A stretch of 27,350 nt of DNA. Origin: an uncultured Oscillospiraceae bacterium. GTDB taxonomy: Bacteria; Bacillota; Clostridia; Oscillospirales; Ruminococcaceae. Location of the stretch: positions 1 through 27,350 of the forward strand of contig CAKTAM010000015.1 in the NCBI GenBank assembly GCA_934527255.1. Reading direction: 5' to 3'. The translations under genes and the position numbers were made by a program. Each line of letters opens with the position of its first letter. Positions within the stretch are counted from its first letter, which is position 1. The notes beneath the pieces are model-generated. The model had not been told where the DNA came from. It made no database searches and saw nothing but the letters and a program-made list of their open reading frames with translations. Of this stretch, positions 8,155 through 15,450 are shown one piece after another.

Positions 8155-8997
8155 ATGAACGCCCTGTTTGATATGCACACCCACACCGATTGCTCGCACG
8201 ACGGCAAGCAGACCATTGCGCAGCTGTGCCAACAGGCACAGGCCGTCGGGCTGGCAGGGGTTGCCGTGACCGATCACGGCGACAGCCCCTATATTACGCC
8301 GGAGGCGCTGCGCACCATTGCCCGCAGCGCCCGGCAGGCTGCCGAAAACGACCGCCGGGCCGCAGGCGGGCTGACGGTGCTGGCCGGGGTGGAGATCGGC
8401 GAGGAATGCTGGGCGCGCGACGCGGCCCGGGCGCTGCATGAGCAGGCCGATTTTGATGTAATCCTTGCGTCGATCCATGGCTTCTGGCGCGGCGGGGCGG
8501 TGCATTATTATGCCGTCGAGCCCTTTGACGCCGCTCACTATACCGCCGACGCCCTGCAGCTGTTTTTGCAGCAGTATCTTTCCGCCATGGCGGAAAACGC
8601 CGCCGTCGCCGACTATGATATTCTGGCCCACCTGGATTGCCCGCTGCGCTACATCAACGGCAAATATCACCGCGGGGCGGATATTCTGCGCTTTCCGACC
8701 CTGATCGACGATATTCTGCGCACCGTCATCCGCCGGGGAAAAACACTGGAGATCAACACCTCCGGGCTGGCGGGCGACTGGGGCCAACGCATGCCGCAGG
8801 AGGCAATTGTGCGGCGGTATTATGCGCTGGGCGGCCGACGCATCAGCCTTGGCAGCGACGCGCACTGCAGCGCCAATGTGGCGGTCGGCTTTGCCCAGAC
8901 GGCGGCCGCGCTGGCCGACATGGGCTTTGCGGGGGAGACCGTCTATGACAAACGGCAGCCGGTGCTGCTGCCGTGGGAGACCGCCTCCAACGGCTGA
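8155..8997 (+). CDS. PHP-domain phosphoesterase, histidinol-phosphatase (HisJ/HisK) type
   Basis: A 280-aa metal-dependent phosphoesterase of the PHP family. Visible metal-binding motifs are HTHTDCSHDG near the N-terminus, VTDHGDSPY, the Glu in AGVEIGEE, ASIHGF, HLDCPLRY and the terminal GSDAHC, in the order expected for histidinol-phosphate phosphatase. The length is normal for HisJ/HisK. No other his genes are in the window, so dephosphorylation of histidinol-phosphate is the family default rather than something the context proves. An upstream ATG at 8131 exists, but the start at 8155 has GGGAAAGGAAG just before it and fits family N-termini. Confidence 0.82.
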   Translation: MNALFDMHTHTDCSHDGKQTIAQLCQQAQAVGLAGVAVTDHGDSPYITPEALRTIARSARQAAENDRRAAGGLTVLAGVEIGEECWARDAARALHEQADFDVILASIHGFWRGGAVHYYAVEPFDAAHYTADALQLFLQQYLSAMAENAAVADYDILAHLDCPLRYINGKYHRGADILRFPTLIDDILRTVIRRGKTLEINTSGLAGDWGQRMPQEAIVRRYYALGGRRISLGSDAHCSANVAVGFAQTAAALADMGFAGETVYDKRQPVLLPWETASNG

Positions 8998-9044
8998 AGC
9001 CGCATGGCAGGCTGCCGCCTGTTTTTCCAACACCGTACACACAG

Positions 9045-9087
9045 CGCCGCCGTGCACCCCAACAGAGGGGAGACGGCGGCGTTTTTT
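9045..9087 (+). terminator. Strong terminator of the PHP gene
   Basis: A perfect 9-bp stem (CGCCGCCGT 9045-9053, ACGGCGGCG 9073-9081), with a possible inner CCCC/GGGG pairing, is followed by TTTTTT (9082-9087). Confidence 0.87.
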
Positions 9088-9245
9088 GCTGCAAAACGGG
9101 ACGGTGCAGAGGGACGGTGTGTAAAGCAAACAGCGGCGCACCGGGCGGCCGACCCACGCCGTTTGCCTCTCTGCCGCCGGGCATCACCATTATCTTTTCC
9201 TGCGCAAAGGCCGCCCGACGGCAGCCATTGCGTGCTGTCTGCTGC

Positions 9246-10232
9246 TCAGCCCGTACGGGCGCAGGCGGGCAGCCGCAGCACCTGCCCCGGAAAAATGAGA
9301 TTGGGATCTCTCAGATGATTGCAGGCTGCCAGCGCCTGCACGCTGCAGCCAAAACGGTGGGCAATGGCCCACAGCGTGTCGCCCCGGCGCACGGTGTAAA
9401 CGGCGGCCGCCGGGGCGCGCCCCTCCTCCGTTTTGCTGCCCAGAAAGGCCGACGGGTAAAAAACGTCGCAGTCCACCCGGGTGGAAATGCCGTCGATACG
9501 GCCGCTGTCCGCGTACTGAAACCCGGCGCAGCTCTTCCACGGGCCAAGGTCGGCGGGCAGGTCGCCGCTGTCACGGGCGGCGTAATCCGCCACCCACAGC
9601 GGCCAGTCGGCCAGCTCGGCGCTCCACAGGGTGCGGGCGCGATATTCATCCGTATACAGCAGCGGCACTTCGCCGCACAGCTCCTCCAGCCGCTGCAAAA
9701 ACGCCTTTGCCACTGCGTTGATCTCGGCGCGCGGCAGGTTGCCGAAGCTTTCAAAATCCATCGCCGGTCGGCACTGCATCGGCCGGTCGGCGATCATGGC
9801 CCAAAAGGCCTCCGCCTGCGCGGCGGCCTGCTGCACGGTGCGGGCGGTAACATAGCAATAGCAGCCCGTTTTCAGCCCGGCGGCAGCGGCAGCCTCGGCA
9901 TTCTGCGCAAAAGCGGCATCCTCGGTATCGCCCTCTGCCGCGCGGATATACACTACTTGTATGCCCGAAGCCCGCAGCTGTTCAAAATCGATCTCGCCCT
10001 GCCAGACGCTGACATCCACCCCGGGCACACCCTCCGCCGCCGTCTGCTGCAGGGCCGCCTGGAGCACCGTCTGCCCTGCGGATGCAGCGGCAGCACCGAC
10101 AGCCGCCGTTTCGGCTGCCGAAGCCGTTTTGGCCTGCGCCGCACCCGGCAGCGGCAGCAGCAGGCCCAGCACCGCCCCCAACAAAATGCCCAGCAGCGTG
10201 ACCGCCGCCGGATGGCTGCCGTGTTTTTTCAT
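9246..10232 (-). CDS. Secreted GH25 lysozyme with C-terminal LysM
   Basis: A 328-aa peptidoglycan hydrolase that cleaves the MurNAc-GlcNAc backbone. Residues 1-34 form a Sec signal peptide (basic MKKHGSH, hydrophobic core, cleavage probably after AQA). An Ala-rich linker leads to the GH25 domain (about 71-260): it opens GVDVSVWQGEIDF with Asp73, and AMDFES carries the catalytic Asp159 and Glu161. A LysM domain (279-322, YTVRRGDTLWAIAHRFG...) anchors the enzyme to the wall. The start follows GGAGGAAACGACC. There is no holin or phage gene nearby, so this is a host cell-wall enzyme rather than a prophage lysin. Confidence 0.93.
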   Translation of the reverse strand: MKKHGSHPAAVTLLGILLGAVLGLLLPLPGAAQAKTASAAETAAVGAAAASAGQTVLQAALQQTAAEGVPGVDVSVWQGEIDFEQLRASGIQVVYIRAAEGDTEDAAFAQNAEAAAAAGLKTGCYCYVTARTVQQAAAQAEAFWAMIADRPMQCRPAMDFESFGNLPRAEINAVAKAFLQRLEELCGEVPLLYTDEYRARTLWSAELADWPLWVADYAARDSGDLPADLGPWKSCAGFQYADSGRIDGISTRVDCDVFYPSAFLGSKTEEGRAPAAAVYTVRRGDTLWAIAHRFGCSVQALAACNHLRDPNLIFPGQVLRLPACARTG

Positions 10233-10371
10233 GGTCGTTTCCTCCTTTAACAGGCCGCAGGCCCACGCCGATGGGCAACCTCAAAGCCGCAGCCGAACGC
10301 CCCTTGCGCCGCATTGGCCGCACGGCGCGCTTTGTACGGCGGATGCCTGCCCCAAGCCGTTCATCTCACAC

Positions 10372-10411
10372 AAAAAAGACAGGGGCGGGAGCAAGGCTCC
10401 TTTCCCTGTCT
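10372..10411 (-). terminator. Second minus-strand terminator upstream of the lysozyme gene
   Basis: AGACAGGG and CCCTGTCT (10377-10384 with 10404-10411), plus an inner GGAGC/GCTCC stem, form a hairpin that on the minus strand is followed by TTTTTT (10377-10372). No protein gene ends just before it, which suggests either a tandem backup for the M20 operon or the end of a small RNA. Confidence 0.75.
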
Positions 10412-10533
10412 GTATGGTATGCCGGCTTTTCGCCGCCCGTGCGCAAAACACCCGGCGGCCTTTTTTCGGAGGGGTTCCCCACCAGAGGCGCTTTTCCTGT
10501 TTGGGGCAAACTCCGCCCTGCCCGAAAAGCCAA
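10412..10533 (-). other. Structured segment between two terminators, possible small RNA
   Basis: About 120 bp bounded by minus-strand terminators at both ends. On the minus strand it can form a GCCGCC/GGCGGC hairpin with an inner GTG/CAC, and a longer pairing CGGAG...CCCC with GGGG...CTCCG. No ORF with a ribosome site and no convincing promoter was found, and it matches no RNA family recognised by eye. Confidence 0.3.
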
Positions 10534-10592
10534 CGCCCCCAAGCTGCGGCCGCCGCACTTTTTACAGGCGGCAGGCCGCACCCTTGGGGGCG
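10525..10592 (-). terminator. Terminator of the ABC transporter-amidohydrolase operon
   Basis: A perfect 10-bp outer stem (CGCCCCCAAG 10534-10543, CTTGGGGGCG 10583-10592) encloses a second GC-rich stem (TGCGGCC/GGCCGCA). On the minus strand it is followed by TTGGCTTTT. It starts 9 bp after the M20 stop codon. Confidence 0.8.
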
Positions 10593-10600
10593 GGCTGCGT

Positions 10601-12046
10601 TTACAGCTGCGAGACCGGCACCGGCACGGCATCCGGCTCGATGGGGCAAACATACCCCGCGGCAGAGGCGGCGGCGTACTCGGCGCGGGCATCGGCCAGC
10701 AGCTGCGGCTGGGTGAGCAGATCGACCGCCGTGGCGGCCAGCACCTGCGCGGCGTACAGCATTCCCTTGTGGGCAATGCCGCTTTTGCCCGCGCTGACCA
10801 CCTGCCAGCTGTGGCCGGGTGTGAGTGACGGCCAGGTGACGGTCGTGATCTGCGCGGTGGGGGTCTGCCAGCTGACGTCGCCCACATCGGTCGAGCCGGG
10901 CTGCTGCAGATCGGAATGCACATACGGCATCACAAAGGCGTTGAGCGCGGCGGTGCCGTTGCCGCTGGCCTGGCGGATCTGCTCGCGCAGGGCCGGATCC
11001 ACCTTCGCCGCAAGGCCGGGCAGCTGCTCGGACGGCGGGCAGGTCGCGTTGAGCGCGGCGGCAAACGCCTGCTCATCCGCCGTGTAGACCGGGGCAGGGG
11101 CGTCGCACAGGTTGCGGTACAGCGCCTGCTCCAGCACGGCGTTTGGCAGCAGATCGGCCGTGCCGTCAATAAAGCGGCGGGTAAAGGTGGTGCCCGTCAT
11201 CAGCGCCGCGCCGCGGGCAATATCGTCCACCCGGGCGACCAGTGTTCTGGTGTGGGGTACCGTGTCCGAACGCATCATATACAGCACCGCCGCCGTGGCC
11301 TGCACCACATTGGGGGAGATGCCGCCGGTGTCGGTAACGGCATAGTGCAGACAATCGGTGCGCGGCAGATGCTCGCGCAGGAACTGCACGCCGGTGTTCA
11401 TCAGGGTAACGGCATCCAGCGCGCTGCGCCCCTGATGCGGGTTGCCCGCCGCGTGGGCCGCCACCCCGTGGAAGCGGTATTCCACCTGTATGGTGGTGTG
11501 GTTGGTGCCGGTCGACACCTCATTGGTGGTACCGGGATGCCAGCACAGGGCGGCATCCAGCCCGTAAAACAGGCCGTCGCGCGCCATAAACGCCTTGCCC
11601 GCGCCGCCCTCCTCGCCGGGACAGCCGTAAAAAATAACGGTGCCGCTGCCCGGGCCCTGCGCGGCCAGATATTCCTTGACGGCCCATGCGGCCGCCAGGC
11701 TGCCCATGCCCAACAGGTTGTGCCCGCAGCCGTGGCCGGGCGCACCCGCCTGCACCGGGCAGGGCTGCAGCGCGTCCGCCTGCTGGCTGAGCCCGGCCAG
11801 CGCGTCGTATTCGCCCAGAATTCCGATGACCGGCTTTCCGCTGCCATAGCTGCCGGAAAACGCCGTGTCCAGCCCGGCAATGCCGTGCTGCACCGCAAAG
11901 CCCAGCTGCGCCAGCAGCGCCTCATACCGGGCGGCGGCGGCATGCTCATCCAAAGAAAGCTCCGGCGCATCCCAGATGGCATCGGCCGCGTCAAAAAACA
12001 CCTGCCGCTTTTGCTCCAGCAGCGCGTACAGCTCCTGTTTTGTCAT
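10601..12046 (-). CDS. M20 family amidohydrolase (AbgB/aminoacylase-like)
   Basis: A 481-aa zinc-type peptidase/amidohydrolase of the M20 family, closest in style to p-aminobenzoyl-glutamate hydrolase subunit B and related aminoacyl amidases. Visible features: GILGEYDALAGL, the metal-site motif GHGCGHN, CPGEEGGAGKAFM with the catalytic Glu pair, CWHPG, and the dimerisation-domain start FHGVAAHAAGNPHQGRSALDA. It lacks a signal peptide. It is the last gene of the operon, 33 bp after the ABC ATPase, which suggests that it hydrolyses an imported acylated amino acid or dipeptide. The start ATG follows GGAGGAAAGCAGGT. Confidence 0.87.
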   Translation of the reverse strand: MTKQELYALLEQKRQVFFDAADAIWDAPELSLDEHAAAARYEALLAQLGFAVQHGIAGLDTAFSGSYGSGKPVIGILGEYDALAGLSQQADALQPCPVQAGAPGHGCGHNLLGMGSLAAAWAVKEYLAAQGPGSGTVIFYGCPGEEGGAGKAFMARDGLFYGLDAALCWHPGTTNEVSTGTNHTTIQVEYRFHGVAAHAAGNPHQGRSALDAVTLMNTGVQFLREHLPRTDCLHYAVTDTGGISPNVVQATAAVLYMMRSDTVPHTRTLVARVDDIARGAALMTGTTFTRRFIDGTADLLPNAVLEQALYRNLCDAPAPVYTADEQAFAAALNATCPPSEQLPGLAAKVDPALREQIRQASGNGTAALNAFVMPYVHSDLQQPGSTDVGDVSWQTPTAQITTVTWPSLTPGHSWQVVSAGKSGIAHKGMLYAAQVLAATAVDLLTQPQLLADARAEYAAASAAGYVCPIEPDAVPVPVSQL

Positions 12047-12079
12047 ACCTGCTTTCCTCCTGCGGCCATGCGGCCTTTT

Positions 12080-12817
12080 TTACAGCACCTTGGCCAGAAA
12101 CTCCTGCAGACGGGGCTGCGACGGATGCCCGAACAGCTCCTCCGGCGCGCCGCTTTCCACAATATTACCGTCCGCCATAAACAGCACCCGGTCGGAGACC
12201 TCGCGCGCAAAGCCCATCTCGTGGGTGACGATGACGCTGGTCATGCCGCTTTTCACCAGCCCCTTGATGACCTCCAGCACCTCGCCCACCATTTCGGGGT
12301 CAAGGGCGCTGGTCGGCTCGTCAAACAGCATGACGTCCGGCTCCATGGCCAGGGCGCGCACAATGGCCAGCCGCTGCTTCTGCCCGCCGGAAAGCTTGCC
12401 CGGCATATCGTCTATTTTGTCGCTGAGCCCCACGCGGGCCAGCAGCTCGGCGGCCATTTCGTTGGCCTCGGCCTCGGTCTTTCCCTTGACCAGCATGGGG
12501 GCCAGCGTGATGTTTTTGCGCACGGTCAGGTGCGGAAACACATTGAAATGCTGAAACACCATGCCCATCTTCTGCCGGTGACGGTCAATGTCGACCTTTT
12601 TGCCGGTGATCTCGGCCCCTTCAAAAAAAATCTGGCCCTTTTCCGGCTTTTCCAGCAGGTTGAGGCAGCGCAGAAAGGTGCTTTTTCCCCCGCCCGACGG
12701 CCCGATGATGGAGACCGCCTCGCCCGCGCGGATGGTTTCGCTGACGCCCTGCAGCACATGCAGCTTGCCGAAGCTTTTGTGCAGATCGACGGTTTTGATC
12801 AGTTCAGTTTGTGCCAT
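12080..12817 (-). CDS. Polar amino-acid ABC transporter, ATPase subunit (GlnQ type)
   Basis: A 245-aa ATPase that powers uptake through the permease encoded just upstream. Walker A is GPSGGGKST (39-47), the Q-loop lies in MVFQHFNVFPHLT, the signature is LSGGQKQR, Walker B is VMLFDEPTSALD, and the switch His is in VIVTHEMGFA. Length and the HFNVFPHLT wording are typical of the glutamine/arginine/histidine importer group (PAAT). Its start overlaps the permease 3' end by 14 bp, implying translational coupling. Confidence 0.96.
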   Translation of the reverse strand: MAQTELIKTVDLHKSFGKLHVLQGVSETIRAGEAVSIIGPSGGGKSTFLRCLNLLEKPEKGQIFFEGAEITGKKVDIDRHRQKMGMVFQHFNVFPHLTVRKNITLAPMLVKGKTEAEANEMAAELLARVGLSDKIDDMPGKLSGGQKQRLAIVRALAMEPDVMLFDEPTSALDPEMVGEVLEVIKGLVKSGMTSVIVTHEMGFAREVSDRVLFMADGNIVESGAPEELFGHPSQPRLQEFLAKVL

Positions 12818-13490
12818 GTGCCAGTTTCCTTTCCAGTGCGGCCACGACCTTACTCAGCGGGAAGGTCAGGCAGAAATAAATGGCTCCGACGATCAGCAGC
12901 GCCTCGAAAGCCAGATAGGTGGCGCCCTTGACCTTGAGGTAGGCGGTCATCAGGTCGCCGATGAAAAAGGTGGAGGCCAGCGAGGTCTCCTTGAGCATCA
13001 TGATGAACTCGTTGCCCAGCGCCGGCAAAATATTGCGCACCGCCTGCGGCAGCACGATGCGCAGCATGGTCTGCCGGGCGTTCAGCCCCAGGCTGCGGGC
13101 CGCCTCGGTCTGGCCCTTATCCACCGCCTGAATGCCGGAGCGGATGACCTCGGAAACATACGCCGAGGAGTTGATGCACAGCGCGATGGCCACCCACATG
13201 AACGGGGTGAGGTTCAGAAACGGCAGCATCTGCGGCAGCACAAAATAGAACACGTACAGCTGCAGCAGAATGGGCGTGCCGCGGATGATCTCGACATAAA
13301 TGCCCGCCAGCACGCGCAGCACGCCTACCCGGGACATTTTGCACATGGCCACCAGCGACCCTAAGATCACGCCGAAAAACACGGCGATGGCCGTCAGCAG
13401 CAGCGTATTGGAAACGCCCTCCAGCAAAAACACCTTCCAGTATTTTTGCAGCAGCATCAGGATGTTCTTGCCCATCTGTCCAAAATTCAT
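12804..13490 (-). CDS. Polar amino-acid ABC transporter, permease subunit
   Basis: A 228-aa membrane protein of the HisM/GlnP group. It has several hydrophobic spans and the cytoplasmic EAA loop EAARSLGLNARQTMLRIVLPQA that contacts the ATPase; IYVEIIRGTPILLQLYVFYFVLP is the family hallmark. The start at 13490 (MNFGQMGKN) was preferred over one at 13556 because AGGAAAAGGG precedes it and the extra 22 residues are not membrane-permease-like. It lies between the binding protein and the ATPase. Homodimer formation is expected, since only one permease gene is present. Confidence 0.94.
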   Translation of the reverse strand: MNFGQMGKNILMLLQKYWKVFLLEGVSNTLLLTAIAVFFGVILGSLVAMCKMSRVGVLRVLAGIYVEIIRGTPILLQLYVFYFVLPQMLPFLNLTPFMWVAIALCINSSAYVSEVIRSGIQAVDKGQTEAARSLGLNARQTMLRIVLPQAVRNILPALGNEFIMMLKETSLASTFFIGDLMTAYLKVKGATYLAFEALLIVGAIYFCLTFPLSKVVAALERKLAHGTN

Positions 13491-13592
13491 CTGTCCGTTA
13501 CCCTTTTCCTGTGCGCACAGCCGCCGGCAGCCCCAGAACGGGACGCCGGAAGCCATGCAGTATGTTTTTTACCGTCGTTTTTTTGCGGCCGA

Positions 13593-14438
13593 TCAGCCTG
13601 CAGCGTTGCCGTCGTCGTCATAGCTGATCTCGCTGGCCGACTTGCTTCCGGCCTGGATCTGCGCTTCCTCATACCACTGGGCGTACAGGCCGTTTTCGTA
13701 TGCCTCGGCCAGAATGGCGTTCACCTGCGCCGTCAGGTCGTCCGCGCCCTTTTTCATCAGCACCACGTTGCCCACATATTTGGGGTCGACCTCAAAGGAG
13801 AAGCCGCTCATGGCCACCTCCGGGTCGTTGGCGATAAAGACCTCCGCCTGCCCCTTGGCAACGGCCAGACAGGTGAAGTCGCCGTTTTTCAGCTGCATCA
13901 GCGCGGTGCTCAGGTCGCCGATGACTACCAGCTCGCTGTCGGGCAGCTGCTCCTGGCACAGCGACTCCTGCAGGGAGGCCGTCTGGGCCGCCACCTTGAC
14001 CCCGGCCAGATCGGCCGCGCTGGTAAACTTGCCCTCGTTCTCCTTGAGGGTGATGACCACCTGCTCGGTTTCGTTGTCGCCGGCATAGTAATAATCGGAG
14101 AGGTTATACATCTCTGCGCGATCCTCTCTCCACGAGAAGCCGGAGATGGCCAGATCGACGCTGCCCATGCCAACGGCCGTCTGGCAGGCATCAAAGCTCA
14201 TGGGCTGGATGACCAGCGTTTTACCCATTTTTTCGGCAATGTACTTGGCAAGGCTGATGTCGAAGCCGATGTACTGATCCTGCCCCTCCTTGCTGGTATC
14301 CACAAATTCCATGGGTGCGAAATCCGGGCTGGTGGCCACGGTCAGGGTGTCGTCGCTTGCTTTTTGGCCGCAGCCTGCCAGCGTCAGCAGGCTCAAGCAT
14401 ACCGTCAGTGCCAGTGCGGCCCATTTTTTTGCTTTCAT
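13593..14438 (-). CDS. Amino-acid ABC transporter, substrate-binding lipoprotein
   Basis: A 281-aa extracellular solute-binding protein (family 3). The lipoprotein signal has a basic start MKAKK, a hydrophobic core and lipobox LAGC with Cys23 as the lipid-anchored residue. The mature part shows family motifs: VATSPDFAPMEF, IGFDISLAKYIAEKMGK, and VDLAISGFSWREDRA (typical loop GMTITPER-like). The C-terminus ends in a short acidic tail. The ATG follows AAAGGGAGAAACCACT. It is the first gene of the operon; the Arg-box-like sites in its promoter suggest arginine or another basic amino acid as ligand, which is an inference. Confidence 0.94.
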   Translation of the reverse strand: MKAKKWAALALTVCLSLLTLAGCGQKASDDTLTVATSPDFAPMEFVDTSKEGQDQYIGFDISLAKYIAEKMGKTLVIQPMSFDACQTAVGMGSVDLAISGFSWREDRAEMYNLSDYYYAGDNETEQVVITLKENEGKFTSAADLAGVKVAAQTASLQESLCQEQLPDSELVVIGDLSTALMQLKNGDFTCLAVAKGQAEVFIANDPEVAMSGFSFEVDPKYVGNVVLMKKGADDLTAQVNAILAEAYENGLYAQWYEEAQIQAGSKSASEISYDDDGNAAG

Positions 14439-14465
14439 AGTGGTTTCTCCCTTTCTATCCCTTTA

Positions 14466-14489
14466 CCGGGCGGCGTCTCCGCCGCCCGG
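14466..14489 (-). other. Perfect hairpin in the 5' UTR of the ABC operon
   Basis: CCGGGCGGCG and CGCCGCCCGG (10 bp) close a 4-nt loop, about 28 bp before the start codon. There is no T-run, so it is probably an mRNA-stabilising stem rather than a terminator. Confidence 0.55.
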
Positions 14490-14532
14490 CGGCCGGTGAG
14501 CTGTTCTCTCCGGCGCCCCTCTCATTGACACC

Positions 14533-14561
14533 AGTATATCAGCATAAATATTCAATGTCAA
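14533..14561 (-). promoter_or_regulatory. Consensus sigma-A promoter of the ABC operon
   Basis: On the minus strand: TTGACA (14561-14556), 17-bp spacer, TATACT (14538-14533). Nearly perfect; transcription would start near 14526, about 88 bp before the binding-protein start codon. Confidence 0.9.
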
Positions 14562-14585
14562 CCTGTTTTTGTGCATTTTCATTCA
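14541..14585. promoter_or_regulatory. Two candidate ArgR/AhrC operator boxes
   Basis: Compared with the 14-bp core TGAATwwwwATTCA, AGCATAAATATTCA (14541-14554) matches 12 of 14 and TGCATTTTCATTCA (14572-14585) also matches 12 of 14. Their centres are 31 bp apart, about three helical turns. The first lies in the spacer between -35 and -10, where a bound repressor would block RNA polymerase; the second is just upstream of -35. Sequence match only; no ArgR gene is in the window. Confidence 0.55.
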
Positions 14586-14714
14586 CTTTGGCGGTTTGCA
14601 CAGATTTTGGAGCAAACGGTCGGTTTGCAAAGGCTGTTTTGCTGTGATTTTTTGAAGTGCAGCCGTTTTTCGACCCTTCTTCACCAGCTTGCCGCTGTTA
14701 TTTTGCCCGAAAGC

Positions 14715-14754
14715 AAAAAATTCACCCGCGCGCTCTGGCAGCGCACGGGTGAAT
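14715..14754 (-). terminator. Terminator of the aromatic amino-acid operon
   Basis: A 15-bp stem with one mismatch (ATTCACCCGCGCGCT 14720-14734, AGCGCACGGGTGAAT 14740-14754) closes loop CTGGC. On the minus strand it is followed by TTTTTT. It lies 24 bp after the aroQ stop codon. Confidence 0.9.
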
Positions 14755-14778
14755 ATTCGCGTGAATAAAATGAATGTT

Positions 14779-15219
14779 TCAGCGTGTCTCGGCGGCGCGC
14801 TGCTGCAGCAGGCGAACGGCATCCAGATAGCCCTGCAGCCCGCGGCCGGTAATGGTCGCCACGCAGGCCGCCCGGATATAGGAGACCTGCCGGAACGCCT
14901 CGCGGGAGGCCACATCGGAAATATGCACCTCCACCGTGGGGATCTGCACCGCCTTCACGGCATCCAGCAGGGCAATGCTGGTATGGGTGTAGGCCCCGGG
15001 ATTGATGACGATGCCGTCGCATACGCCGTAGGCCTCCTGGATCCAATCGATCAGCGTGCCCTCGTGGTTAGTCTGGCGGCAGTCCAGCTGCACGCCGTTT
15101 TCCTGCGCGTAGCTTTGCAGCATGGCCAGCAGATCCGCATAGCTGCCGGTGCCGTAAATGCCGGGCTCACGCACGCCCAGCAGGTTGAGGTTTGGGCCGT
15201 TCAATACCAGTATTTTCAT
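14779..15219 (-). CDS. aroQ: Type II 3-dehydroquinate dehydratase
   Basis: Dehydrates 3-dehydroquinate to 3-dehydroshikimate, third step of the shikimate pathway. The 146-aa length is exactly that of type II enzymes. Motifs: NGPNLNLLGVREPGIYG with the catalytic Tyr22, VINPGAYTHTS (72-81) and EVHISD with the general acid His99. The start at 15219 was chosen because the family begins MKILVLNGPN and GGAAAGGAAG precedes it; the frame is open further upstream but without family similarity. It is the last gene of the operon, with a 231-bp gap after aroE/aroK in which no gene was recognised. Confidence 0.96.
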   Translation of the reverse strand: MKILVLNGPNLNLLGVREPGIYGTGSYADLLAMLQSYAQENGVQLDCRQTNHEGTLIDWIQEAYGVCDGIVINPGAYTHTSIALLDAVKAVQIPTVEVHISDVASREAFRQVSYIRAACVATITGRGLQGYLDAVRLLQQRAAETR

Positions 15220-15450
15220 CAGGCATTCTTCCTTTCCGGCGCGGCGCGCCGCTGTTCTTCTGTCGGCAGGGCTGGCAGCCGTTTCTGCGGCCCTGCGGCT
15301 GCGGGCGTTTTTCCCACTGCGGGCGCAGGGCGACGCGCGGCCGGGCGGCAAATACCGCCAAAAGCCGCCGCACCGCCTGGATGAAACGCTTATGTGCCGG
15401 TGCCCGGCCAGCCGCCGCGGATAACTTCAGGCAGGCAGGGAAGCCGCGCT

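Noticed and set aside
9102..9121. Direct repeat GGGACGGTG twice, 2 nt apart, after the PHP terminator
   Set aside because: Too short and isolated to assign a function.
7165..9141. 658-aa minus-strand open frame across the E2-like and PHP genes
   Set aside because: Both plus-strand genes have family motifs, ribosome sites and promoters or terminators; the antisense frame has none.
10916..12931. 671-aa plus-strand open frame over the M20 and ATPase genes
   Set aside because: Antisense shadow; it crosses two real genes and their junction.
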